Below are positions 26,271 to 35,404 of a stretch of 64,000 nt of DNA, one piece after another. The stretch spans positions 1,283,001 to 1,347,000 of the forward strand of contig NZ_CP138632.1 in assembly GCF_036456085.1 (NCBI RefSeq), in the 5' to 3' direction. The stretch comes from Veillonella parvula (GTDB lineage Bacteria; Bacillota; Negativicutes; Veillonellales; Veillonellaceae). The notes below the pieces were generated by a model. That model did not search any database and was not told the origin of the DNA. It worked only from the letters and a program-made list of their open reading frames with translations. Position 1 is the stretch's first letter. Every line of letters begins with the position of its first letter. The position numbers were made by a program, and so were the translations under genes.

Positions 26271-27638
26271 ATGTTAGATAAATTATTTCAACTCAGTGAG
26301 CGTGGCACAACCGTTAAAACAGAAATTTTAGCAGGTATCACTACGTTTATCACGATGGCGTACATCCTTTTCTTGGCGCCAAACATTCTTAGTCTTGCAG
26401 GCATGGATAAGGATGCGGTCCTCATTGCCACAGCCTTAGGTGGAGGTCTTGTGACGATTGCTATGGGTTTATTCGTAAACTACCCAATTGCTCTCGCTCC
26501 AGGGGTTGGCCTCTTGGCATTTTACTCCTTTACCGTAGTTCTCGGTATGGGCGTATCTTGGCAAACAGCATTAGGTGCGGTATTCATTTCTGGTCTCGTT
26601 TTCCTCGTATTAACATTGACATCAATACGACAAATGATCGTTGAAGGTATCCCAGCCTCCATGAAAATTGCCATTACCGTTGGTATTGGTCTTTTCATTT
26701 CTATCATCGGTTTAAAGTTATCCGGCTTGATGGCTATCTCCATAAGTTTGTCTCCAAACTCCTTGGGTCAAGTCGTACAGACACATGGTAATCTAGTTCC
26801 TCCAGCATCTGAGGCACTTTTAACGCTCGGTAATTTGCACAGTGGTGAAACATTGTTGGCACTATTTAGCCTCATCTTTACAGCTTTATTGATGGCTCGC
26901 AAAATTCAAGGTTCGCTCTTGATCGGCGTTTTAGTAACAACAATCATCTCCTATGCGACAGGCCTTTCCACAATGCCTGAGAACTTCACCGTATTAGCCG
27001 TTCCTGATTTCTCCAAAGCAGCATTCTTGCAATTAGATATTCCTGGTGCTCTTCACATGGGCTTAATTACGATTATCTTCTCCTTCACATTTGTAGAATT
27101 ATTCGACTCTATGGGCACTTTGATTGGTACCGCTACAGAGGCGAAAATCGCAGATCCTAAATCTGGTAAATTCCCCGGTCTTGGTAAAGCCATGACCGTA
27201 GATGCTATCGGTGTTAGTGCCGGTGCATTACTCGGTACTTCTACAATTACGGCTTTCGTTGAAAGTGCAGCAGGTGTAGGGGCTGGCGGCCGTACAGGTT
27301 TAACAGCTGTCACAACAGGCGTACTTTTCCTAATTTGCTTATTCTTGGCTCCATTGGTATCCTTGGTTCCAAATGCAGCCACATCTCCTGTTCTTATCAT
27401 CGTAGGTGCCCTCATGTTAGGTGCCATTCGCAACATCGACTTCGATGATTGGACTGAAGGCTTCCCTGCATTCCTCGTTATCGTATTAATGCCGTTCACA
27501 TACAGCATCGCTAACGGTATCTCTGCAGGTCTTATTGCATACCCTCTACTCAAAATCATTGCAGGCCGTGCAAAAGAAGTTAACTGGATTATGTACGTAT
27601 TGGCGGTTCTCGTTATTATCCGCTACGTATTCTTCTAA
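26271..27638 (+). CDS. NCS2/AzgA-family purine permease
   Basis: A 455-residue permease with 12 to 14 hydrophobic segments, of the AzgA-like (PbuG-type) group that imports adenine, guanine or hypoxanthine by proton symport. Family sequences visible are ERGTTVKTEILAGITTFITM near residues 10-29, the ALAPGVGLLAFY stretch (usually APGMGLNA) near 72-83, and the GTSTITAFVESAAGVGAGGR motif near 320-339. The altered APGVGLLAFY loop may affect substrate range. GGGAGG lies upstream of the ATG. No purine riboswitch was found in the 146-base divergent region. Confidence 0.9.
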   Translation: MLDKLFQLSERGTTVKTEILAGITTFITMAYILFLAPNILSLAGMDKDAVLIATALGGGLVTIAMGLFVNYPIALAPGVGLLAFYSFTVVLGMGVSWQTALGAVFISGLVFLVLTLTSIRQMIVEGIPASMKIAITVGIGLFISIIGLKLSGLMAISISLSPNSLGQVVQTHGNLVPPASEALLTLGNLHSGETLLALFSLIFTALLMARKIQGSLLIGVLVTTIISYATGLSTMPENFTVLAVPDFSKAAFLQLDIPGALHMGLITIIFSFTFVELFDSMGTLIGTATEAKIADPKSGKFPGLGKAMTVDAIGVSAGALLGTSTITAFVESAAGVGAGGRTGLTAVTTGVLFLICLFLAPLVSLVPNAATSPVLIIVGALMLGAIRNIDFDDWTEGFPAFLVIVLMPFTYSIANGISAGLIAYPLLKIIAGRAKEVNWIMYVLAVLVIIRYVFF

Positions 27639-27742
27639 TTAACGTATACCCATAATGATGCTATTAGTGAAAGCTACTTTATATTCGATAGCTATAAAAT
27701 CACTAATACCTAAAAGCAAAATATATGTAAATTACATACACT

Positions 27743-27797
27743 AAAAGAACCTATCTCCAAAGATATTACTCTAATATCTAGGAAATAGGTTCTTTTT
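27743..27797 (+). terminator. Terminator after the purine permease
   Basis: AAAAGAACCTAT (27743-27754) pairs with ATAGGTTCTTTT (27785-27796), enclosing a second stem AGATATT/AATATCT, and is followed by a U-tract. Confidence 0.8.
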
Positions 27798-27875
27798 ATT
27801 ATATACTCTTTTACTAAACGCTAACGTCGTATGGCATCACCGAATCGTACTATAGAGTCTTATTAGGGTTTAGTA

Positions 27876-29183
27876 TTAACGAATCGTTTTTACACCGATT
27901 AAGTCTGTACGACTTGAATCAATATTTTTTAATGGTACTACATGATCTTTATAAAACTCTGCTTCAGATGCTTTCACAGGCACTTGGAAGAACAAGAAAT
28001 ATGCCATGTTATCTTTGCTCCACGCAACACTGCGTACTAAGCCCTTATCTACATTACCTGTATACTGCACATCACCGGTTGGCGTAGAGTCAATCCACTG
28101 TACGTCATGGTATTCCGTTGGAACATATTCTTTAGGCCATACCGTATCCATAGAGTAGCTCATGCGAAAGACCATCGTATGATTTACCCAACGTCCGCTG
28201 CGTTCTTGATATTCTTGACCTTCCTTCCAATATACAGTTTCTAATACATCATTATCATAAAAATGTGTAGCATAGTATGTATAGCCAAGAGGCAAGTAAC
28301 TTGGTACAGATACGTTATAGGACAGCTTACGAGATGCATCAATTACACCGCTAGGTAAGCCGATGGATTTACTCGTAAGTATAGGCCACTCAGAATTCGT
28401 ATGTGTACGCAGTGGCAAACCAATAGTTTCAAAATGAGGTCTATCTTGTTCACCATTTTGTTTAACACTTTGCGCATCGTTTTCTTCAACATGTTGCTTA
28501 TCATTGCGTTCACCACGTAATCGAGTATCATCAGCGGCTACGTTAGTAAGATGACCTACAGAGTCTACAATTTTGCTTACAAAGTTTTGGTTTCTTGAAG
28601 AGGCAAAGTAGAGCATATATACTTTATTATCTTTTTCCCAATAAGCAATTTGAACAGAGTCGTTGCTAGAGCCTAAAGTATGTACAGGGACTCCATTAGG
28701 GGTAGTAAAGCTAACGGCATCATCAGCATCGTATTTTGTCTTTTCCAATATAGGCTTTACCACGGTATCGATAGCCCACCCCATACGATACACAATATCT
28801 GTATTAGAGAAGGTTAATTTCTGACCATATTCTCCATTATGGCCCGTTTCCGTATACACGATTTCTAATACGTCATGATCTCTTGACTTTACATCGCGTA
28901 CTACATAATCTTCAGGCATATAGGACGGAATTTGTAAATTATATCCAAAATAATTAGTAGTTGCCTCAATATTACGCTCTAGGATATCACCATTATCAAG
29001 TTGATCATACCACCGATAGCGATTCATTAGTTCTTTATTCTTTTCCACTGTATCAGTGGTAACTGTATGTCCATTTTCATCCACTAAAGGAGATAATGCA
29101 CTAACTGATTGTACTCCTAAGCTGCCTATCACGGTAGCTAGTATTCCCATGGCTAATAATGATTTTGTTATTTTCAATCTCAT
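27876..29183 (-). CDS. Secreted two-module protein of unknown function
   Basis: A 435-residue exported protein: a signal peptide covers residues 1-30 (LLAMGILATVIGSLGVQSVSA). Two copies of a module follow. Each has a proline-rich opening (IPSYMPEDY near 80, VPSYLPLGY near 290), a DVLE(I/T)VY strand, a (V/F)RM(G/S)(W/Y)(A/S)(I/M)DTV motif, and a late aromatic YxLYF or YFLFF strand. The C-terminal copy is closely related to the single module of the next gene upstream (29198-29983). The linker between modules (about 218-265) is hydrophilic and rich in Glu, Asn and Asp. A distant relation to DUF4367 proteins is possible. It lies 14 bases after its paralogue, in one operon, and is expected in the periplasm or outside. 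Confidence 0.65.
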   Translation of the reverse strand: MRLKITKSLLAMGILATVIGSLGVQSVSALSPLVDENGHTVTTDTVEKNKELMNRYRWYDQLDNGDILERNIEATTNYFGYNLQIPSYMPEDYVVRDVKSRDHDVLEIVYTETGHNGEYGQKLTFSNTDIVYRMGWAIDTVVKPILEKTKYDADDAVSFTTPNGVPVHTLGSSNDSVQIAYWEKDNKVYMLYFASSRNQNFVSKIVDSVGHLTNVAADDTRLRGERNDKQHVEENDAQSVKQNGEQDRPHFETIGLPLRTHTNSEWPILTSKSIGLPSGVIDASRKLSYNVSVPSYLPLGYTYYATHFYDNDVLETVYWKEGQEYQERSGRWVNHTMVFRMSYSMDTVWPKEYVPTEYHDVQWIDSTPTGDVQYTGNVDKGLVRSVAWSKDNMAYFLFFQVPVKASEAEFYKDHVVPLKNIDSSRTDLIGVKTIR

Positions 29184-29197
29184 AATTTCTTCTCTCT

Positions 29198-29983
29198 CTA
29201 AAACACGCCAGTCTTTGCTTTCATAGGAACTACATGTTCCTGTTTCATTTCTTCAATAGTTTTAGGTTTAATCGGTGTTGTCGGATAGTTACCAACTAGT
29301 TCATAACGAGAGCTATCAATACTCTTCAACGGTACTACATGCTCTTTATAGAATTCCGCATCCGCCTCTTTCATCCGTTCTAAGAAGAATAGAGAATAAG
29401 CCATACCCTCCTTCGTCCACGAGATGCTACGAACCATATGTGTTTCAGGATTACCTGTAAAATAAACATCACCAGAATCACCTGATTTAGACCATTCATG
29501 ATCGCCGTACTCAGATGGAACATATGGTGTATCTCTTACGGTATCTAAGGAATATCCCATTCTATATGCCATAATACTATCTATATATTTTTTCCCATCC
29601 CGATAGATAGTCACACCTTTTTTATAATATACAACCTCTAATACATCATTTTGATCTTGACGCGCTGTATAGAGCTGATAACCATAAGGTATATAGCTAG
29701 GCGCCTTGACCTCATACGGCAGTTGCTGTGCAGCTTCTACTATTCCTTTCCAATTACGAGCCCCTTCTTGAGTTTTCATAGGCCACTCTAATAAAGTCTT
29801 TCTTGGTAATGCTTTGATTGCTGAATCAGGATGAACTCTAGGCATATCATTTGTAATTGTAGCGGAAACACGAACATTATCGGTAGATATTGAATCATTA
29901 ACAACATCAGCTGAAACATATCCTGCACACAATAATCCTACAGCCATAGCAGATAAAACGGACTTAAATAGAAGCTTCTTCAT
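29198..29983 (-). CDS. Secreted single-module protein of unknown function
   Basis: A 261-residue exported protein with a signal peptide (residues 1-25, ending GYVSA). The mature part carries one copy of the module found twice in the downstream paralogue: APSYIPYGY near 96, DVLEVVYYKKG near 112, YRMGYSLDTV near 142, GDVYFTGNPE near 172 and AYSLFFLERM near 192, then EFYKEHVVPLKSIDSSR, nearly identical to the end of the paralogue. The last 40 residues are lysine- and proline-rich. It is the first gene of a two-gene operon. Membrane anchoring is not seen and the function is unknown. Confidence 0.65.
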   Translation of the reverse strand: MKKLLFKSVLSAMAVGLLCAGYVSADVVNDSISTDNVRVSATITNDMPRVHPDSAIKALPRKTLLEWPMKTQEGARNWKGIVEAAQQLPYEVKAPSYIPYGYQLYTARQDQNDVLEVVYYKKGVTIYRDGKKYIDSIMAYRMGYSLDTVRDTPYVPSEYGDHEWSKSGDSGDVYFTGNPETHMVRSISWTKEGMAYSLFFLERMKEADAEFYKEHVVPLKSIDSSRYELVGNYPTTPIKPKTIEEMKQEHVVPMKAKTGVF

Positions 29984-30170
29984 GATCTCTCCTTTATAAA
30001 AACTTGATATATACTTTACACATATAATGATATATTTTCTTATTTATATCAAAAACATGCCACCGATTCTGTTGCCCTAGCTACTTCATAAAACTTTTAT
30101 CTTTCCTATTGTGAAAGTATAGTTATGAGCCATTAGCTGCTTTAATGCTAACTAGTTATACATAATAAAA

Positions 30171-30213
30171 CATCCTACTAAACGCTATATTACAATAGAG
30201 TTCAATAGGATAT
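30171..30213 (-). terminator. Possible terminator after the PNPOx-family gene
   Basis: On the minus strand ATCCTA and TAGGAT enclose an inner stem CTAT/ATAG and are followed by TGTTTTATTAT. The structure is imperfect. Confidence 0.4.
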
Positions 30214-30220
30214 TTTGTCA

Positions 30221-30733
30221 TTATTTAGTTAATGGAGGCATAATAATATCTTGTTCAAGCTGTCTTCGTCTCTTTGCAGTATAGTCTACAACTTTAATTT
30301 GAACTACGCCCACAGAGTTTACCATAGCATCGGTAAAGGTAAATTCTCGACCAGTCTGATGCTTCATCAACACTTGTAAACCATGAACTTTTTCATCAAT
30401 ATTCTCTAAATAAGCAGCCTCTCCTCGTCCCATTACACTGGAATAGACTGAACTATATTTACAAGGAATATCTCCACCTGAAACGAGAGCCTCATCATCA
30501 CCATCAATTTCGATAAATACATGAGGATTCGCTTGCATCAAACTAAACTTCTTCCCCTCATGATGTCCATGCACAAAAATATGAAGTACATCATCTATAA
30601 ATTCATAGCCGAAATGCAAAGGTACCACGTAAGGGTAATCACCATCCATCATACCCAAGTGAATGATGCGAGTGCTATTTAAAATACCTTTAATTTCATC
30701 TATATTTGTAACCATACGATCTTGACGTCTCAT
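30221..30733 (-). CDS. Pyridoxamine 5'-phosphate oxidase family protein (NimA-like)
   Basis: A 170-residue flavin-binding split-barrel protein of the pyridoxamine phosphate oxidase-related superfamily, closest in pattern to NimA-type nitroimidazole reductases. The N-terminal STRIIHLGMMDGDYPYVVPL near residues 25-44 and the following FGYEFIDDVLHIFVHGHHEGKK are typical, as is the KYSSVYSSVMGRGEAAYL stretch near 88-105. The real substrate is unknown. I chose the ATG at 30733, preceded by TGGAGG; a longer frame starts at 30745. It is the last gene of an SRPBCC-MarR-PNPOx operon, consistent with a stress- or drug-responsive unit. Confidence 0.8.
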   Translation of the reverse strand: MRRQDRMVTNIDEIKGILNSTRIIHLGMMDGDYPYVVPLHFGYEFIDDVLHIFVHGHHEGKKFSLMQANPHVFIEIDGDDEALVSGGDIPCKYSSVYSSVMGRGEAAYLENIDEKVHGLQVLMKHQTGREFTFTDAMVNSVGVVQIKVVDYTAKRRRQLEQDIIMPPLTK

Positions 30734-30768
30734 AATAGCCTCCACAAGAATCGGAAAATTGATATACC

Positions 30769-31212
30769 TTACGCTTCATGTAATCTGCCAAGAAGATGTT
30801 TAAATTGAGCCTCATCACTATTCAGCTTTCCGAAAAAAACTTCATCAATTTGTTCAACTAATGGAACTGCTTTTTGTAATATTTCACTGCCCTTTTCATT
30901 TAAAAGAACCGCTTTCGCACGTGTATCTCTAGAGTGCTCTTTTCGCTCTACAAAACCACGTTTTTCCAATAAGCTCAATATTTGAGATACCGTCATAACA
31001 TCTATCCCTGAAAGTTTTGAAATCATAACTTGTGTAACTTCGTTATCATGTTGTGATAAATACGCAAGAGATGCTAAAACAACAAATTGAGGATGTGTTA
31101 AGTTCAACTCTTTTAACGCTTGTTTTATAGTAAAATGCCATTTATTGTACACCCTCATGAACAATAATCCTGTTGATTTTTCTGAATTGTCTTTATATTT
31201 TGATGTAAACAA
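30769..31212 (-). CDS. MarR family transcriptional regulator
   Basis: A 147-residue winged-helix regulator. The sequence pattern is characteristic: a helical N-terminus, LTHPQFVVLASLAYL near residues 38-52, the recognition region VTQVMISKLSGIDVMTVSQ near 60-78, LEKRGFVERKEHSRDTRAK near 83-101 (the wing with the Asp-x-Arg pattern), and a C-terminal dimerisation helix. MarR proteins usually repress their own operon and respond to small phenolic or oxidative signals. A repeat spanning the operon promoter (31660-31683) is a candidate binding site. It lies between an SRPBCC protein (12 bases upstream) and the NimA-like gene. Confidence 0.9.
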   Translation of the reverse strand: MFTSKYKDNSEKSTGLLFMRVYNKWHFTIKQALKELNLTHPQFVVLASLAYLSQHDNEVTQVMISKLSGIDVMTVSQILSLLEKRGFVERKEHSRDTRAKAVLLNEKGSEILQKAVPLVEQIDEVFFGKLNSDEAQFKHLLGRLHEA

Positions 31213-31224
31213 ACAGCAATCACC

Positions 31225-31632
31225 TTATCTTTCTAAACAATTTTTTAGAATAAATATAGATTGAGGAACATCCGAAAAAACTTGACTTAAAAATTCCAAA
31301 TGTTGCTTATCTTCACTTTCTAAACTTACAGTATGTTTTACATTTACACTTCCATCATGATTATCAATTATTTGATGTCCGAAAAGTATAGCTCCAAATG
31401 GAGTTTCAGTCTTATCCCAAAACTCTTCAAAAGGTTTTACAAGAGTAAGCTGATATTCCATAGGTGGCATGCCTTCAAGCTCCATTGTACCACATGAACC
31501 AGTCTCAAATTTACCGTTTAATGTAATATTTTTTAGATCCTCTTCCCAGTCATACCATTTTTCGATATTCGCATAGTACGTCCACACAGCTTCTTTTGGC
31601 GCTTTTATGTTCAAACTAAAACTAAATTCCAT
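31225..31632 (-). CDS. SRPBCC family (polyketide cyclase-like) protein
   Basis: A 135-residue protein with the START/SRPBCC helix-grip pattern: an opening strand FSFSLNIKAPKEAVWTYY, then EKWYDWEEDLKNITLNG, a Gly-rich turn, and a long C-terminal helix. Proteins of this superfamily bind hydrophobic ligands in a cavity; the ligand here is unknown. AGGAGG lies 7 to 8 bases before the ATG. It is the first gene of the operon with the MarR regulator and the NimA-like protein, so it may bind or modify the compound sensed by the regulator; that is inference. Confidence 0.75.
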   Translation of the reverse strand: MEFSFSLNIKAPKEAVWTYYANIEKWYDWEEDLKNITLNGKFETGSCGTMELEGMPPMEYQLTLVKPFEEFWDKTETPFGAILFGHQIIDNHDGSVNVKHTVSLESEDKQHLEFLSQVFSDVPQSIFILKNCLER

Positions 31633-31659
31633 TTTATATCCTCCTTTTTTATGAGTTCT

Positions 31660-31705
31660 TTATTATAAGTGTACTTATTATAAATTATTTTATATTATTC
31701 GTCAA
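31660..31705 (-). promoter_or_regulatory. Promoter and candidate MarR operator
   Basis: Minus strand: TTGACG (31700-31705), 17 bases, TATAAT (31677-31682). The 9-mer TTATTATAA (plus-strand reading) occurs at 31660-31668 and 31675-31683, separated by GTGTAC, with the inner inverted pair ATAAGT/ACTTAT. The repeats overlap the -10 box and the expected transcription start, a good place for autorepression. Confidence 0.6.
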
Positions 31706-31801
31706 TTAACTTTATAAAAAAGATCTTCTATGAGTTTATCAATATAAGGGTATACTCTCATCAGAAAATCATCAGACCTTTTGTCTACTGCAAAAATACA
31801 T

Positions 31802-31887
31802 TTGACTTTTTAGAATAGATACTGTATTATAAAAAAATAGTTTTAAAGATTCTATAGATTGTTAAAGCTATGGTAATCCATAGCCTT
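31802..31887 (+). promoter_or_regulatory. Promoter and leader hairpin of the amino-acid permease
   Basis: TTGACT (31802-31807), 17 bases, TATTAT (31825-31830). The leader contains a small stem, GCTATGG (31867-31873), TAAT, CCATAGC (31878-31884), followed by CTTTAT, about 40 bases before the permease start. Confidence 0.6.
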
Positions 31888-31925
31888 TATATTTATAGAT
31901 AGTTTGTAGAAAAGAGGTCTTTATT

Positions 31926-33368
31926 ATGTCTGATACGCATCAGTTAAAACGGGGTCTTAAGAACCGGCATGTACAGCTGCTCGCCATCGGCGGTGCTATT
32001 GGTACAGGCCTATTCTTAGGCTCCGGTCGCGCCATTCACTTGGCTGGTCCATCCATCATATTCGCCTACCTAATAACAGGTGTTATGTGCTTCTTTATTA
32101 TGAGAGCACTAGGCGAGTTATTGTTATCTAACCTAAATCACCACTCTTTTATCGACTTTGTAGAAGATTACTTAGGGGATCGAGCAGCCTTTATCACAGG
32201 ATGGACATACTGGTTCTGCTGGCTTTCACTAGCCATGGCGGATTTGACAGCCGTAGGCCTCTACATGCAATACTGGATACCGTGGCTTCCTCAATGGATA
32301 CCAGCCTTACTTGTTCTAGTCGCCTTGCTGTTAATGAACTTGACAGCTGTAAAATATTTTGGCGAAATGGAATTCTGGTTTGCCTTGATTAAGGTAATTG
32401 CTATTATCTCTCTTATCATTATCGGTATCATCATGATTGTTACTGGTTTCACCACAGATGCTGGCGTCGCCGCCTTTAGTAATATGTGGAATTACGGAGG
32501 ATGGTTCCCGAACGGAACGATGGGCTTTGTCCTATCATTCCAAATGGTTGTATTTGCTTTCACAGGCATAGAACTCGTAGGTTTAACGGCTGGCGAAACA
32601 GAAGATCCTGAAAAGGTTATTCCAATGGCCATAAACAATATCCCATTGCGTATTATTTTATTCTATGTAGGCTCTTTAGCCATCATCATGAGTATTTACC
32701 CTTGGACTGCCGTTAACCCTGCTGCAAGTCCATTTGTAGCCGTGTTTACCGCCGTTGGCATTACAGCCGCCGCAGGTATCGTAAACTTCGTTGTTCTTAC
32801 TTCTGCAGCCTCTGCTACAAACTCTGGTATCTTCAGTACAGGCCGTATGATTTATGCCTTGGCAAAACGAGGTCATGCACCAAGCTCAATGCGGCGCTTG
32901 ACCCACAGCAGTGTACCATATCAAGCAACGATTTTCTCAGCTGCCGTATTATTGATTACTGTCGTACTCAATTATGTAATGCCTGAAGCCGTATTCGTTA
33001 TGATTACATCAATCTCCACATTCTGCTTCATCTTTATTTGGGCCATGATGGTTATCTGTCACCTTAAATATCGTAAGAAAAATCCTGAACTAGCAGCACA
33101 ATCTAACTTCAAAATGCCTCTATACCCTGTAATGAATTACATTATCCTAGCTTTCTTTGTTTTCGTTCTTGCAATTCTCGCCTTAAACGAAGATACGCGA
33201 ATTGCTCTCTTGTTTACACCAATTTGGTTCATCATTCTTTGGGCCTTCTACTCTATGCTCAATACGGATGATGAGGATGCTCTTGGGGAAGAACTCATCG
33301 AAATGGCTGGTGTAAAAGAAATTTACAAAAAATCTAAAAAAGATGATTCCGATGATTACGTAATCTAA
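31926..33368 (+). CDS. Amino acid permease (APC superfamily, AAT type)
   Basis: A 480-residue permease with twelve membrane segments. The first-helix signature IGGAIGTGLFLGSG near residues 17-30 and the following AGPSIIFAYLITG are typical of the amino-acid transporter (AAT) family, which includes CycA, AnsP, ProY and GabP; TM6 carries FAFTGIELVGLTAGETEDP near 210-228. Which amino acid is carried cannot be told. The C-terminal 40 residues are hydrophilic and acidic or lysine-rich. The ATG is preceded by AAAAGAGG. The gene has its own promoter and ends at a strong terminator (33371-33396). Confidence 0.88.
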   Translation: MSDTHQLKRGLKNRHVQLLAIGGAIGTGLFLGSGRAIHLAGPSIIFAYLITGVMCFFIMRALGELLLSNLNHHSFIDFVEDYLGDRAAFITGWTYWFCWLSLAMADLTAVGLYMQYWIPWLPQWIPALLVLVALLLMNLTAVKYFGEMEFWFALIKVIAIISLIIIGIIMIVTGFTTDAGVAAFSNMWNYGGWFPNGTMGFVLSFQMVVFAFTGIELVGLTAGETEDPEKVIPMAINNIPLRIILFYVGSLAIIMSIYPWTAVNPAASPFVAVFTAVGITAAAGIVNFVVLTSAASATNSGIFSTGRMIYALAKRGHAPSSMRRLTHSSVPYQATIFSAAVLLITVVLNYVMPEAVFVMITSISTFCFIFIWAMMVICHLKYRKKNPELAAQSNFKMPLYPVMNYIILAFFVFVLAILALNEDTRIALLFTPIWFIILWAFYSMLNTDDEDALGEELIEMAGVKEIYKKSKKDDSDDYVI

Positions 33369-33370
33369 CA

Positions 33371-33396
33371 AAACGCCCGTGCATGCACGGGCGTTT
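33371..33396. terminator. Bidirectional terminator
   Basis: AAACGCCCGTG (33371-33381), loop CATG, CACGGGCGTTT (33386-33396). The 26 bases are a perfect palindrome between convergent genes. Confidence 0.88.
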
Positions 33397-33399
33397 CTA

Positions 33400-33972
33400 T
33401 TACTTCATAGTTGGGAAGTTTTCTTGTTCATATTGTTGTTGATACGCTGGTAGATTATTTATATTTTCATTGTAATTAAAGATAGTCTTAATGCGATAGC
33501 CTTCTTGAGTAATGATGATATCAATAGAGGATGGTACTTCTTGACCATTCTGTTGCAAATGGTTAACTAATTCTTGCAATGCCTCTATTTGACGTAAAGA
33601 ACCAGCCATATATTTACCCTTGGATAGGCCTGTATTTCTAATGACTTGACCATTATATACTTGCCCTCTATTATCTTTGTAATAGAAGCGCACAGCATCC
33701 TTATCCCCTGCAGGAACGGCTTTAATATAAATAATCTTCCAATTCTTCTTAATCATCACTTTTGTAGCTTGTGCTAAATTATTAGACAAACGTCGTGTTT
33801 CTTGATTAGTAGATTTAGATACACCATTAACCTGTTGAATTTCATCATTCATAGGCATTTCAATAGGTGTCATTACTGGATCTTGTTCTACCTTTTTTGC
33901 ATCTACAGGCTGAATCGCAAACACACCAACAACCGCCATTACAGCTAATGAGGTAAGAGCAATTTTTTTCAT
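33400..33972 (-). CDS. Small secreted protein of unknown function
   Basis: A 190-residue protein with a signal peptide (residues 1-24: KKIALTSLAVMAVVGVFAI, cleavage near VDA-KK). The mature part begins with a proline- and methionine-rich segment, then residues 45-185 have alternating basic and amphipathic stretches, including IIYIKAVPAGDKDAVRFYY and GYRIKTIFNYNEN, suggestive of a small beta-rich domain. The last residues are Gln-, Tyr- and Glu-rich. I do not recognise a family. The ATG at 33972 has AAGGAGA upstream, whereas the open frame reaches 34002. It lies 48 bases after the CDF transporter on the same strand and may be cotranscribed with it. Confidence 0.65.
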   Translation of the reverse strand: MKKIALTSLAVMAVVGVFAIQPVDAKKVEQDPVMTPIEMPMNDEIQQVNGVSKSTNQETRRLSNNLAQATKVMIKKNWKIIYIKAVPAGDKDAVRFYYKDNRGQVYNGQVIRNTGLSKGKYMAGSLRQIEALQELVNHLQQNGQEVPSSIDIIITQEGYRIKTIFNYNENINNLPAYQQQYEQENFPTMK

Positions 33973-34020
33973 TCCATCTCTCCTTAGAGAATTTATCAAC
34001 ACAAATTACATTTTATAAAA

Positions 34021-35145
34021 TTAATTACTAAAATCCGTATCCACAATGGCGAATTGTGTATAGTCAGGGTAACGTTTTTGCATTTCTGCCTTAATTTTTT
34101 CCAATGTACCATGCGGATCTTCTTCGTCAAAGTCAAAGATAATATCGTAGTAAATAACCTTCTTTTCTTCTTGTACGTAGAAGGCATGTACTTGTACCAC
34201 ATGTGTATATAAACTAATAACTTGATCAAGAGCTTTTCTAATTTCAAGTACTTCTACACTTGGTTTATTTTCAGCATATACACCAACGGTCATATTGATG
34301 CCAAACTTTTTATAAAGATGAACCGCAATGCCCTTTGTTAGAGGATGGACTTCTGCCATTGTCATAGAATCTGGTACAGAAATATGAACGGAACCGATTG
34401 TTTCTCCCGGACCATAGCTATTTAATACCAAGTCATATACACCACCCACATTTGGATGCTGTGCGATAGTTTCTTTAATATTACGGATTAAATTATCATC
34501 TGCTCGAATACCAAGCAAATGATTGTACATTTCACGTAAAATATCATACGCTGCTTTTAAAATCAAAACAGAAATAACAGCGCCCACATAACCTTGAATA
34601 TCAAAGTTAAAGAAAAAAACTAAGCCTGCAGATACCAATGTGGCAAAGGTAATCACTGCATCAAAAAGGGCATCTATACCAGATGCTACGAGTGCATCGG
34701 ATTTATATTTCTCACCTTGTGCCTTGATATAACGACCCATCACTACTTTCACCACGATGGCAACAGCGATGATAACAAGACCTGGAATATCAAATGTAGA
34801 TACCTCAGGATGGATAATTTTTTCCACAGATTCCTTAAGGGATCCAATACCTGCACCGAGAATGATGAAAGCTATAGCCATGGTAGTCATATATTCTATA
34901 CGACCGTGGCCAAATGGATGCTCCTTATCAGCCCCTTTGGCGGCTAATTTCGTACCCACAATAGTTAATACAGAGGACAATACATCTGTTAGGTTATTTA
35001 CCGCATCAAGGATGATGGCGATGGAATTAGACGCAAGGCCCACAATCATTTTAAAAATAACGAGAACGACATTACCTATAATGCCTTTTATACTGGCAAG
35101 CGTAATCCCCCGATTACGTGCTGCACCATTATCTTGTAAAATCAT
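34021..35145 (-). CDS. Cation diffusion facilitator family transporter
   Basis: A 374-residue metal-ion exporter. Six membrane segments lie in residues 20-215, with metal-site motifs DAVNNLTDVLSS in TM2 (near 46-57) and GIDALFDAVITFATL in TM5 (near 155-169); the loop HPFGHGRIEY near 76-85 is characteristic. A C-terminal cytoplasmic domain follows (about 220-300), then an extra 75-residue segment. In relatives the same motifs serve manganese, zinc or iron export; the ion here is undetermined, though the Asn/Asp pattern fits the manganese-type subgroup. The upstream 259 bases are AT-rich and hold an 8-bp inverted repeat (35266-35292). Confidence 0.85.
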   Translation of the reverse strand: MILQDNGAARNRGITLASIKGIIGNVVLVIFKMIVGLASNSIAIILDAVNNLTDVLSSVLTIVGTKLAAKGADKEHPFGHGRIEYMTTMAIAFIILGAGIGSLKESVEKIIHPEVSTFDIPGLVIIAVAIVVKVVMGRYIKAQGEKYKSDALVASGIDALFDAVITFATLVSAGLVFFFNFDIQGYVGAVISVLILKAAYDILREMYNHLLGIRADDNLIRNIKETIAQHPNVGGVYDLVLNSYGPGETIGSVHISVPDSMTMAEVHPLTKGIAVHLYKKFGINMTVGVYAENKPSVEVLEIRKALDQVISLYTHVVQVHAFYVQEEKKVIYYDIIFDFDEEDPHGTLEKIKAEMQKRYPDYTQFAIVDTDFSN

Positions 35146-35265
35146 ACTACACCTCTTACATTCTGATTTATAGTTTTAAATTGAACTATATCGATTTACT
35201 TATATTCCTATTATAGCTTATCGATTATCATTTGTCATTATTTTTCTTGAAAAATATTTTTAAAC

Positions 35266-35292
35266 TTATTGATTTAGCTGAGTTATCAATAA
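35266..35292. promoter_or_regulatory. Inverted repeat upstream of the CDF gene
   Basis: TTATTGAT (35266-35273) and ATCAATAA (35285-35292), 11 bases apart, about 120 bases upstream of the CDF transporter start. It may be an operator or the end of the rluA transcript. Confidence 0.35.
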
Positions 35293-35404
35293 TTCTCATT
35301 TCTCAATTAGAGTGTTTGATGTATTGTGACTTCACAATGTATAGTACAAACCTATTATTAACAAACTAGTATTTTGTATTACGTAACAAGTTAATCAGAT
35401 CAGA

